A stretch of DNA of 28,341 nucleotides, taken from contig CANRLQ010000003.1 in assembly GCA_947631525.1 (NCBI GenBank), positions 1 through 28,341 of the forward strand, in the 5' to 3' direction. Numbering within the stretch: the first letter of the stretch is position 1; the number at the start of each line of letters is the position of its first letter. Of the stretch, positions 14,580 through 21,669 are shown piece after piece. This stretch comes from an uncultured Bacilli bacterium (GTDB lineage: Bacteria > Bacillota_I > Bacilli_A > RF39 > UBA660). The notes beneath the pieces are model-generated. The model was not told the origin of the DNA, did no database searches, and saw only the letters and a list, made by a program, of their open reading frames with translations. A program made the translations under genes and the position numbers.

Positions 14580-15743
14580 ATGAAAGGAATAGCTAAAGCA
14601 ATAAATGATATAGATAAACCTTTATTTATAATAACAATAGTATTATTTGGTTTAGGACTCTTAAATATCGTTACAGCATCAAGTCAAGCAGCTGTTTTAA
14701 GATATAACTCAGCATTATATAGTTATTTTTATCGTCAATTAATTAATATCATATTAGGATGCATAGTAGGTATTTTTATAATAAAAACACCTAGTAAAGC
14801 ATATAAATTATTTGGCCCACTAGCCTTTATAATTGTTGCTATTACTAGTTTAGCAGTATCATTAACAAGCTATGGAGCTACCTATAGTGGAAATGATAAC
14901 TGGATAAATATTCATGGTTTTACTTTTCAACCTAGTGAATTTGCTAAACCAGCTATGATTGTTTGGTTAGCCATTTTATTTGAAAAATTTTATAAAAAAC
15001 TCAAAACTAAAAATATAAATCATTATGATATGATTGCTAAAATATTATTTGTTGGCTGTTTCTTTCCTATCATTATTTTCATTCAAAAAGATTATGGGAC
15101 TATGTTTGTAATTAGTACTATTTTTGCTGTTTTATTTTTATCAAGTCCTATTCTTAAAGTTGATAAATTAAAAACAATTGGTTTAGGCATTGTCTTATTT
15201 TTTATTGTTCTTATTATGTTTATTAGTAATTCACATGGGTTACTATCGAATGCTCAAAAAAGTCGTTTTAATTTTTTTAATCCGTGTGAAGATTATGAAA
15301 ATGGTGGTTATCAAATTTGTAATGGTTTTATAGCAATAAACTCTGGAGGTTTATTTGGTAATGGGATAGGTAATAGTAAACAAATTTCATATATTCCTGA
15401 GTCACATACAGATAGTGTTTTTGCTATAATAGCTGAACAATATGGTTTATGGATGACAACAATAATATTTATATTATATTTGTTGTTATTGAACCGAATT
15501 TTAAAGATATCTAAGGAATCGGAAACAATAAGGGGAAGATATATAACTCTTGGAATATCAATATATATATTTTTACATATTTTGATTAATTTAGGAGGTT
15601 TATTTGGTATAATGCCTCTTACGGGTATACCACTTCCATTCCTTTCTTATGGAGGTTCCTTTACTATTTCATTAGTATGTTCTTTGGCCATTGTTCAAAG
15701 AATTTCTATTGAAAATAAAAATAGAAAAATAAAACTTAAATAA
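14580..15743 (+). CDS. ftsW: FtsW/RodA/SpoVE-family peptidoglycan glycosyltransferase, FtsW-like
   Basis: This polytopic SEDS protein polymerises lipid II into glycan strands, normally with a class B PBP partner. It has 387 residues and about ten helices. Visible SEDS segments are FQPSEFAKPAMI (116-127), NSGGLFGNGIGNS (254-266) and PESHTDSVFAIIAEQYG (273-289) with the conserved Asp278. It ends with GIPLPFLSYGGS. I call it FtsW because the minus-strand paralogue at 16172 looks more like RodA; the split is tentative. The large outer loop has a cysteine pair (C236 and C247) in NPCEDYENGGYQICNGF, which could form a disulfide. A lipoprotein gene follows after 16 bases. No PBP gene is adjacent. Confidence 0.9.
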   Translation: MKGIAKAINDIDKPLFIITIVLFGLGLLNIVTASSQAAVLRYNSALYSYFYRQLINIILGCIVGIFIIKTPSKAYKLFGPLAFIIVAITSLAVSLTSYGATYSGNDNWINIHGFTFQPSEFAKPAMIVWLAILFEKFYKKLKTKNINHYDMIAKILFVGCFFPIIIFIQKDYGTMFVISTIFAVLFLSSPILKVDKLKTIGLGIVLFFIVLIMFISNSHGLLSNAQKSRFNFFNPCEDYENGGYQICNGFIAINSGGLFGNGIGNSKQISYIPESHTDSVFAIIAEQYGLWMTTIIFILYLLLLNRILKISKESETIRGRYITLGISIYIFLHILINLGGLFGIMPLTGIPLPFLSYGGSFTISLVCSLAIVQRISIENKNRKIKLK

Positions 15744-15759
15744 TTATAGGAGATAAATT

Positions 15760-16149
15760 ATGAATAAAAAAATAATTATAGGATTAGTATTGATAATACT
15801 AGTAACAGGATGTGGATGTAAAAAACAAGAAGAAACTAAGGTTAAAGAAAATAAAAGTGAAAATGTTATAAAAGACCAAAAAACAGAGGTATTCGAATTT
15901 GTAAATACATCATTAGTTTATGAAAATGGCATGTCTAAATTAGAAACAGCTGTTACCAATACAAGTGATAAAACGCAAAAATTAAAAGAGTTTTATATTC
16001 ATTTTATGGATAAAAATGATAATGAAATAGTAACTCTTGTGGGATATGTTGGAAAGAGCATGGCCGCTCATGAAACAAAAATTATAAATAGTTATAGTAG
16101 TGAAGATTTAACTAGTGCTAAAAATATAAAATATGAAGTTATCAAATAA
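15760..16149 (+). CDS. Small lipoprotein, FxLYD-like beta domain
   Basis: A lipoprotein signal peptide (MNKKIIIGLVLIILVTGC) carries the lipobox LVTGC, so Cys18 should be lipidated and the mature 112-residue protein held on the outer membrane face. A charged linker to about residue 44 leads into a domain (about 45-129) of alternating strands: VNTSLVYENGMSKLETAVTN, then FYIHFMDKNDNEIVTLVGYV. This resembles FxLYD/DUF-type immunoglobulin-like domains that describe tethered polymer- or protein-binding modules. The ATG has AGGAG nine bases upstream. It is co-transcribed with ftsW. The molecular function is unknown; help with wall synthesis is only suggested by the neighbour. Confidence 0.8.
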   Translation: MNKKIIIGLVLIILVTGCGCKKQEETKVKENKSENVIKDQKTEVFEFVNTSLVYENGMSKLETAVTNTSDKTQKLKEFYIHFMDKNDNEIVTLVGYVGKSMAAHETKIINSYSSEDLTSAKNIKYEVIK

Positions 16150-16173
16150 AAAATACGCAAAAAGCGTATTTTT
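16149..16173. terminator. Bidirectional terminator between ftsW unit and rodA
   Basis: AAAAATACGC (16149-16158) and GCGTATTTTT (16164-16173) form a 10-bp stem with a 5-base loop. T-rich sequence follows on both strands, and the end of rodA overlaps the right arm. Confidence 0.88.
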
Positions 16174-17302
16174 AATTTGTATATCTTAATGACTCATTTG
16201 AAATATTAAATATAATACCAGCCATTATCATATAGCTAAGTAAACTAGAACCACCATAACTTATAAAAGGAAGCGTTATACCTGTGATAGGCATAAGTCC
16301 TAAAGTCATACCTATATTTTGGAGTTGTTGATATATAAGCATTCCAACTATACCTGCTATAATATATTTATTGATATTTGAATTAGTTTTTAAAGCCGTA
16401 GTTATTAATTTTATATCAAAAAAGGCTAATAAACAAAGTAAAAATAAACATCCTATTAAGCCATAATTACTAGCAAATACAGCAAATATAAAATCAGTTT
16501 GCGGTTCTGGGAAATAAAGAGGAGTATTATTAAAACCATTTCCAAAAATACCACCAGTTCCGATAGAAACTAAACCATTTTGAAGTTGAAAACCACTTTT
16601 ATTAGACCAATCTAAAATACGATCAACTCTTAAGAAAAAAGATGTTCCAAATATTTTAATAAATAAATCTTTGCTTATAAAATAAACAATTAAGACACTA
16701 CCAATAAATAGACCTATAATAGATATAAAAATAATAAACCATCGATATCTTATTCCAGATATGAAAAGCATCGTACCAGTTATTAAAAGATATATCAGTA
16801 CAACACCTGTATCAGGTTGTAAAAAAGTTAAAAAACTTGGAATTAGGACAACTAGACCAATCTTTATTAAAAAATAAAATTCCTCTTTTAAAGTAGGATT
16901 AGAAAAGTTTTCATTAAAATCATTTATAAGTTTTCCTAAAATAATTATTAAAATAATTTTCATAAATTCACTAGGTTGAACTGTTCCAATACCGGGTATA
17001 CTAAACCAACATCTAGCATCATTAATAGGTTTTCCAAAAAATAAAAGTAATAATAGTGAAATATTACCTATTATATATAAAGGCCATGCGTATTTATAAA
17101 TATATTTATTACCAATAAACATAACAAAGTAAGCTAAGGCAAATCCTAATAAATACCATAATAATTGTTTAATTGCTAATGTCTGCATACTTTCATCAAG
17201 TAAATTTTGAGCACTATAAATGGTAGTGACACTTATTATTACAAAAATAATCATTGGTATTAAAATAAATTTATCAACTTTATATTTAGATATTTTTTTC
17301 AT
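16172..17302 (-). CDS. rodA: FtsW/RodA/SpoVE-family protein, RodA-like
   Basis: This second SEDS glycosyltransferase has 376 residues from the ATG at 17302, which has GGAGGTG six bases upstream. An in-frame GTG at 17311 lies within that site and is rejected. Family segments are VQPSEFMKIILIIILGKL, FLQPDTGVVLIYLLITG, GFNNTPLYFPEPQTDFIFAV and GITLPFISYGGSS. The early NDARCWFSIPGIGTVQPSE loop and the PDTGV motif resemble RodA, which elongates the side wall with PBP2, better than FtsW. The FtsW/RodA split is inferred by eye. It is a single-gene unit with a good promoter that diverges from ftsY. Confidence 0.9.
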   Translation of the reverse strand: MKKISKYKVDKFILIPMIIFVIISVTTIYSAQNLLDESMQTLAIKQLLWYLLGFALAYFVMFIGNKYIYKYAWPLYIIGNISLLLLLFFGKPINDARCWFSIPGIGTVQPSEFMKIILIIILGKLINDFNENFSNPTLKEEFYFLIKIGLVVLIPSFLTFLQPDTGVVLIYLLITGTMLFISGIRYRWFIIFISIIGLFIGSVLIVYFISKDLFIKIFGTSFFLRVDRILDWSNKSGFQLQNGLVSIGTGGIFGNGFNNTPLYFPEPQTDFIFAVFASNYGLIGCLFLLCLLAFFDIKLITTALKTNSNINKYIIAGIVGMLIYQQLQNIGMTLGLMPITGITLPFISYGGSSLLSYMIMAGIIFNISNESLRYTN

Positions 17303-17318
17303 AGTATTCACCTCCTTA

Positions 17319-17347
17319 ATAATACACTAAAAATTATTAATAAACAA
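17319..17347 (-). promoter_or_regulatory. Promoter of rodA
   Basis: On the minus strand TTGTTT (17342-17347), a 17-base spacer and TATTAT (17319-17324), then the ribosome binding site AAGGAGGTG immediately downstream. Confidence 0.65.
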
Positions 17348-17397
17348 TTAATATTCAAAAAAACGACAAAATATTTATATTTTTTAACATGAAATGT

Positions 17398-17426
17398 TTG
17401 TATTTTAAATAAAAATATAGTAAAAT
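17398..17426 (+). promoter_or_regulatory. Promoter of the ftsY operon
   Basis: TTGTAT (17398-17403), a 17-base spacer and TAAAAT (17421-17426). The start near 17433 leaves a leader of about 20 bases with AAGGATGAT. Confidence 0.55.
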
Positions 17427-17453
17427 ATTTATTGTAAAGATAAGGATGATTAT

Positions 17454-18416
17454 ATGGGACTACTAAAGAGAATTTTTAATAAAAGAGATAAAGATGTAGA
17501 AATATATAATACAGGATTAGAAAAAACAAGAAAAGAATTTACTTCTAAACTAAATTTATTAACACTTAAACATAACAAGATAAATGAAGAATATTTTGAA
17601 GAGTTAGAAGAAATTTTAATCGGTGCTGACATAGGTGTTAATACCGTGATGGATTTTGTAGATAAATTAAGAAAACGAGTAAAAAAAGAAAATATAGAAA
17701 GTTCTATTGATTTAAAAGAAATAATAGTTGATGAAATGTTTATTATTTATGTTCAAAATCAAATAATTGTAAATAAACTAAATCATAACGAAAATGGACC
17801 AACAGTTATATTATTTGTAGGAGTTAATGGAGTAGGGAAAACGACGACAATAGGTAAGATAGCTTCTAAATTAAAGAAAGATGGTAAAAAAATATTATTA
17901 ATTGCTGGTGATACTTTTAGAGCTGGAGCTATAGAACAATTAAAAGAGTGGGGGGAAAAAGTAGGAGCAGATACTATTTATAAAGAAAATGCTGACCCTG
18001 CTAGTGTTATATATGATGGCTTAGGAAAAGCTAAAGATGAAAATTATGATTATGTTTTAATAGATACAGCTGGAAGGTTACAAAATAAAGTTAATTTAAT
18101 GAATGAATTACAAAAAATAAATAAAGTGATTGGGTCTATAATACCTAATGCTCCACATGAAACTTTACTTGTTATTGATGCTAGTACAGGGCAAAATGGA
18201 ATTAGTCAAGCTAAAAGCTTTAAAGAAATTACTAATATAACAGGAATTGTTTTAACTAAATTGGATGGTACTGCCAAAGGAGGAATTGTTTTAGCTATCA
18301 AGGATAGTGTTGGAATACCAGTAAAATATGTAGGTCTTGGGGAAAAAGAAGATGACTTGCAAATATTTGATATAGAAAAATATATTTATGGATTATTTAG
18401 TGATATGGAGGATTAG
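17454..18416 (+). CDS. ftsY: Signal recognition particle receptor FtsY
   Basis: This GTPase receives ribosome-SRP complexes at the membrane for co-translational insertion. The 320 residues comprise a short basic start (MGLLKRIF, a likely membrane-targeting helix), the four-helix N domain (about 20-110) and the G domain. G1 is GVNGVGKTTT (about 123-132), the insertion box begins AGDTFRAGAIEQL, G3 is DTAGR, G4 is TKLDGTAKGG and the end motif is GLGEKEDDLQIF. The acidic A domain of E. coli FtsY is absent, as usual in Gram-positives. The downstream membrane gene starts one base after this stop. Confidence 0.97.
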   Translation: MGLLKRIFNKRDKDVEIYNTGLEKTRKEFTSKLNLLTLKHNKINEEYFEELEEILIGADIGVNTVMDFVDKLRKRVKKENIESSIDLKEIIVDEMFIIYVQNQIIVNKLNHNENGPTVILFVGVNGVGKTTTIGKIASKLKKDGKKILLIAGDTFRAGAIEQLKEWGEKVGADTIYKENADPASVIYDGLGKAKDENYDYVLIDTAGRLQNKVNLMNELQKINKVIGSIIPNAPHETLLVIDASTGQNGISQAKSFKEITNITGIVLTKLDGTAKGGIVLAIKDSVGIPVKYVGLGEKEDDLQIFDIEKYIYGLFSDMED

Positions 18417-18417
18417 T

Positions 18418-18669
18418 ATGGAGAAAAACGAAAAAAAGTTAAATCAAGTTGGATTGCTTTCACAAATAGTTTTAATAAGTTTATTGTTATATTTTGTTAT
18501 ATTTTATTTATTTTTACCAGAAATTTTTGATGTTATTTGTTATATTGTAAGTTTACTTCTTATTGTGATGGCCTATAATAATCAAAAAATATATAAGAGA
18601 AAATTTTTAACTATTGTTTATTTAATTGTTGGTATTCTTACTTTCGTTTTAACAATTTTAAATGTATAA
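18418..18669 (+). CDS. Unknown small membrane protein (83 aa)
   Basis: The ATG at 18418 follows GGAGGATT, the site formed by the last codons of ftsY; an earlier in-frame ATG at 18388 inside ftsY is not preferred. A charged N-terminus (MEKNEKKLNQ) is followed by three hydrophobic segments at about residues 14-33, 36-48 and 60-82, with a basic YNNQKIYKRKF loop between the last two. I know no family for it. It overlaps the start of ylxM by eight bases and lies between two SRP-pathway genes, so a role near membrane protein targeting is possible but unproven. Confidence 0.72.
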   Translation: MEKNEKKLNQVGLLSQIVLISLLLYFVIFYLFLPEIFDVICYIVSLLLIVMAYNNQKIYKRKFLTIVYLIVGILTFVLTILNV

Positions 18670-18961
18670 TAAACTGTATTTAATTGATCTATATGATATA
18701 TATGGATCACTACTTACTGAAAAACAACAAAATTATTTTGAAGATTATTATTTTGATAATCTTTCATTAAAAGAAATAAGTGAGAATAATTCCGTTAGTA
18801 GAAATGCCGTACATAATAGTATAAAAGAAACAGAAGAGAAATTAAAAAAATATGAATTCAATTTGAAAATATATGAAAAAAATAAAAAAATAGAACAAAT
18901 TATAAATAATATAAAAATAGAAGAAATAAAAGAAGAATTAAAAAGAATAATAGAGGAGTGA
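18662..18961 (+). CDS. ylxM: YlxM-family helix-turn-helix protein (UPF0122)
   Basis: This 99-residue protein resembles YlxM/p13. It has LYDIYGSLLTEKQQNYFEDY (11-30), then LSLKEISENNSVSRNAVHNS as a sigma-70-region-4-like helix-turn-helix (about 34-53), and a charged helical tail. The family is usually encoded beside ffh and is thought to modulate the SRP; here it follows ftsY instead. The start overlaps the preceding gene and has no clear ribosome binding site, so it is probably made by translational coupling. The tail is rich in KIEEIKEELK-type sequence, which predicts a coiled coil. Confidence 0.9.
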   Translation: MYNKLYLIDLYDIYGSLLTEKQQNYFEDYYFDNLSLKEISENNSVSRNAVHNSIKETEEKLKKYEFNLKIYEKNKKIEQIINNIKIEEIKEELKRIIEE

Positions 18962-18971
18962 GTGTGATAAA

Positions 18972-20726
18972 ATGTTTGGACAAATAGTTTATATAAGTGA
19001 TAATGTTGCGCATATAAAAATTAAAGAAGGAACACCAGTTGTTCAAGATTTAATGAATCTTCATATTATATTTGAGGATGAAAAAAAGAAAATTTTGGGT
19101 GAAATAGAGGATATAACACAGGAAATAATAAAAGTAAGATTTTTAGGTGAAATAGTTAATAATCAATTCGTTGGAGGAGTTATTAGGAAACCTAATTTAT
19201 CTTCAAATATTCGTGTAATTACTAAAGAAGAATTTGGACTTATTGTAGGAGAAAATAATCAAAATAGTATGTTACTTGGTTTGTCACCACTTTATGATGA
19301 TTATCCAATTTATGTAAATATTAATGATATGTTTTCAAATCATTTGTCTATATTTGGTAATACAGGTAGTGGTAAATCTTGGGGTATGGCAAGAATTTTG
19401 CAAAATGTCTTTTCAAATCCTAATTTAGTACCATTTAGATCAAATTTCTTTATCTTTGATGCTTATGGAGAATATCATTCAGCCTTTAAAGATATAAATA
19501 TGGTTAATCCTAATTTTAATTTTAAATATTATACAACTAATTTTAATGATAGAGAAGGAAGTTTACTAAGAATGCCTATTTGGTTATTTGGCGTAGATGA
19601 TTTAGCATTACTTTTATCAGCAACAGAACATTCACAATTACCTATAATTGAAAAAATGTTAAAACTCGTTAGAATTTTTGCTGAATCAGAACAACTAAAT
19701 GAGGATTATAAAAATCATTTAATTGCTAAAGCTATTATGAATATATTATATACAAACCAGACATCTACTAGTAAAAGAAATGATATATTTTCTATTTTAA
19801 ATGATTGTAGTACAGAGAAATTTAATTTAGAAGCCCCAGTACAAGGACTTGGATATGTAAGAAAATTTAGAGAGTGTTTTATCATTGATAAAGAAGGAAA
19901 TTTTACAGAAAGTATTTTAATAACAGAATATGTTTCAAGTTTTATAAATGAAGAATTAGAACAATATGAATCAAATCAAAATAATTTTTATACATTAAAA
20001 GATTTAGAGAAGGCCTTAGATTTTACTTTAATATCAGAAGGATATTTAAAAAATGAAAGAACTTATAATGATGCAGTTACATTAAAAGTAAGACTTCATT
20101 CAATTATTATAAGTGATAATGCAAAATATTTTGATTATCCAGAATATGTTGACTTAAATAATTATATTGCTTCATTAGTAACTTGTGATAATGGATTTAA
20201 AGCCCAAATAGTCAATTTTAATTTAGAAGATATTGAGGATTCTATAGCTAAAGTTATAACAAAAGTATATGCAAAAATGCTATTTGATTTTACTAAAAAA
20301 TTATCTGATAGAGCTTCTATTCCATTTCATATATTCTTAGAAGAAGCACATAGATATGTTCAAAATGATAATGATAAATATTTATTAGGATATAATATTT
20401 TTGAACGTGTATCAAAAGAGGGTAGAAAGTATGGATTAATACTTAACCTTATTTCTCAAAGACCAGTTGAAATTAGTGAAACCGTTATTTCACAAGCAAG
20501 TAATTTTATGATATTTAAATTGAATCATCCAAGGGATTTAGATTATATAAAGAAAATGTTACCAAATATAAATCAAGAAATAATCGAAAAACAAAAAAGT
20601 TTGCAACCAGGAACTTGTGTTGCTTTTGGTAAAGCATTTAAAATTCCTTTAATTGTAAAAATGGAAAAACCAAATCCTACTCCACATAGTAGTAACTGTA
20701 ATGTAGAGGAAAAATGGAAAGCATAA
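18972..20726 (+). CDS. HerA-like ATP-binding protein (first copy)
   Basis: This 584-residue hexameric-type P-loop ATPase belongs to the HerA/FtsK superfamily. An N-terminal beta-rich HAS-barrel-like region (about 1-85) precedes the Walker A GNTGSGKS (129-136). FDAYGEYHSAF follows, then the Walker B region IFLEEAHRYVQND near 453-465, and later ISQRPVEIS and KLNHPRDLDYIKKML. Known HerA proteins translocate DNA, often with the nuclease NurA or as defence components with SIR2 partners; no such partner is beside it. It is the last gene of the ftsY operon, 10 bases after ylxM. A close paralogue starts at 26802. A stand-alone role in DNA handling is an inference. Confidence 0.88.
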   Translation: MFGQIVYISDNVAHIKIKEGTPVVQDLMNLHIIFEDEKKKILGEIEDITQEIIKVRFLGEIVNNQFVGGVIRKPNLSSNIRVITKEEFGLIVGENNQNSMLLGLSPLYDDYPIYVNINDMFSNHLSIFGNTGSGKSWGMARILQNVFSNPNLVPFRSNFFIFDAYGEYHSAFKDINMVNPNFNFKYYTTNFNDREGSLLRMPIWLFGVDDLALLLSATEHSQLPIIEKMLKLVRIFAESEQLNEDYKNHLIAKAIMNILYTNQTSTSKRNDIFSILNDCSTEKFNLEAPVQGLGYVRKFRECFIIDKEGNFTESILITEYVSSFINEELEQYESNQNNFYTLKDLEKALDFTLISEGYLKNERTYNDAVTLKVRLHSIIISDNAKYFDYPEYVDLNNYIASLVTCDNGFKAQIVNFNLEDIEDSIAKVITKVYAKMLFDFTKKLSDRASIPFHIFLEEAHRYVQNDNDKYLLGYNIFERVSKEGRKYGLILNLISQRPVEISETVISQASNFMIFKLNHPRDLDYIKKMLPNINQEIIEKQKSLQPGTCVAFGKAFKIPLIVKMEKPNPTPHSSNCNVEEKWKA

Positions 20727-20748
20727 AGAACTTATAAAGTTCTTTTTT
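20725..20748 (+). terminator. Terminator of the ftsY-herA operon
   Basis: AAAGAACTT (20725-20733) pairs with AAGTTCTTT (20737-20745), followed by TTT. The left arm overlaps the stop codon of the HerA-like gene (20724-20726). Confidence 0.85.
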
Positions 20749-20774
20749 CTATTGTTTCTTTTTGTAGAATTTTG

Positions 20775-20783
20775 TGGTAAACT
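20775..20783 (+). promoter_or_regulatory. Extended -10 promoter of the deacetylase operon
   Basis: TGG followed by TAAACT (20778-20783) forms an extended -10. A TTGTTT at 20752-20757 is 20 bases upstream, too far to be an ideal -35. The leader is about 24 bases. Confidence 0.4.
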
Positions 20784-20813
20784 AATATGTGTAGAATTAG
20801 TGGTGAAGTAACA

Positions 20814-21656
20814 ATGGATAAAAGAATTAATTTAATAAAAAGGATTTTAATATTTATAATATTTTTTCTTTGGATTTTAATTATTTTAAGTTTGAATAAA
20901 AAAAATAACGATAGTATTGATAAAGAAGATATTTATGCTAAAAAAATACCAATATTAACATTCCATAGATTATCTTATTCAAAAACAAAAGATAAATATT
21001 TTAAGGATAATCAATGGGTACAATCTATAGATGTTTTTAATGAACAAATGAAATATTTGTATGATAATGGTTATAAAACATTAAACTTAGATGAATTTTA
21101 TTGTTGGTACATAGGAGAGTGTAATTTTCCTAAAAAAACAGTTGTAATAACAATAGATGATGGTAATATGAGTACATATTATTTAGCTCTTCCTATTATA
21201 ATGCGTTATAATTTTAAAGCAACTGCCTTTATAGTTGGTTCAAGAACAAAAGAATCAGAAGATTATTCATATGATGATTATGAAAAAGTTTTTTTAACCA
21301 AAAATGTAATAGAGGAAAGTAAAAAGATTTATCCTGATTTTGATTATCAAAGTCATACTTGGGATTTACATAGAATTGATAAAAATGGGGAAAAAATAAT
21401 ATATAGTTTAACAAAAGAACAAATTCAACAAGATTTTGATAATAATAAGATATTTGGTTTTAAATATATAGCTTATCCATATGGTGATTATAATGATAAT
21501 TTAATAGAATTAGCTAAGAAAAATGGTTATAAATTAGGCTTAACATTTAAAAAACAAGATTATGCAACTAGAGATAGTCTTCAATTTGAAATTCCAAGGA
21601 TAAAAATAAATGGACAGTCAACTTTAGAAACATTAAAACAAATATTAAATTACTAA
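20814..21656 (+). CDS. Polysaccharide deacetylase, PgaB/IcaB-like (CE4 fold)
   Basis: This metal-dependent deacetylase of the NodB/CE4 type removes N-acetyl groups from amino-sugar polymers outside the cell. The start at 20814 (MDKRINLIKR) has GGTGAAG upstream; the in-frame ATG at 20787 is not preferred. The 280-residue product has a signal anchor (about 9-28). Motif 1 is TIDDG with D115 and D116. The histidine pair is SHTWDLH (H181 and H186), whose five-residue spacing matches PgaB. Motif 3 is IAYPYGDYN (219-227). PILTFHRLS at 46-54 is also family-typical. The next gene begins 13 bases later, so a polymer made by it is the plausible substrate. No PgaC-type synthase is present. Confidence 0.88.
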   Translation: MDKRINLIKRILIFIIFFLWILIILSLNKKNNDSIDKEDIYAKKIPILTFHRLSYSKTKDKYFKDNQWVQSIDVFNEQMKYLYDNGYKTLNLDEFYCWYIGECNFPKKTVVITIDDGNMSTYYLALPIIMRYNFKATAFIVGSRTKESEDYSYDDYEKVFLTKNVIEESKKIYPDFDYQSHTWDLHRIDKNGEKIIYSLTKEQIQQDFDNNKIFGFKYIAYPYGDYNDNLIELAKKNGYKLGLTFKKQDYATRDSLQFEIPRIKINGQSTLETLKQILNY

Positions 21657-21669
21657 CTGAGGTGAAAAA

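Noticed and set aside
17303..17311. Upstream GTG start for rodA
   Set aside because: It falls inside the GGAGGTG ribosome binding site; the ATG at 17302 is better placed.
17380..17400. Small inverted repeat AACAT/ATGTT upstream of ftsY as an operator
   Set aside because: A 5-bp arm is expected by chance in such AT-rich DNA.
18972..20726. HerA copy 1 as part of a phage-defence island
   Set aside because: It is embedded in a housekeeping ftsY-ylxM operon with matching composition and has no nuclease, SIR2 or other defence gene beside it.
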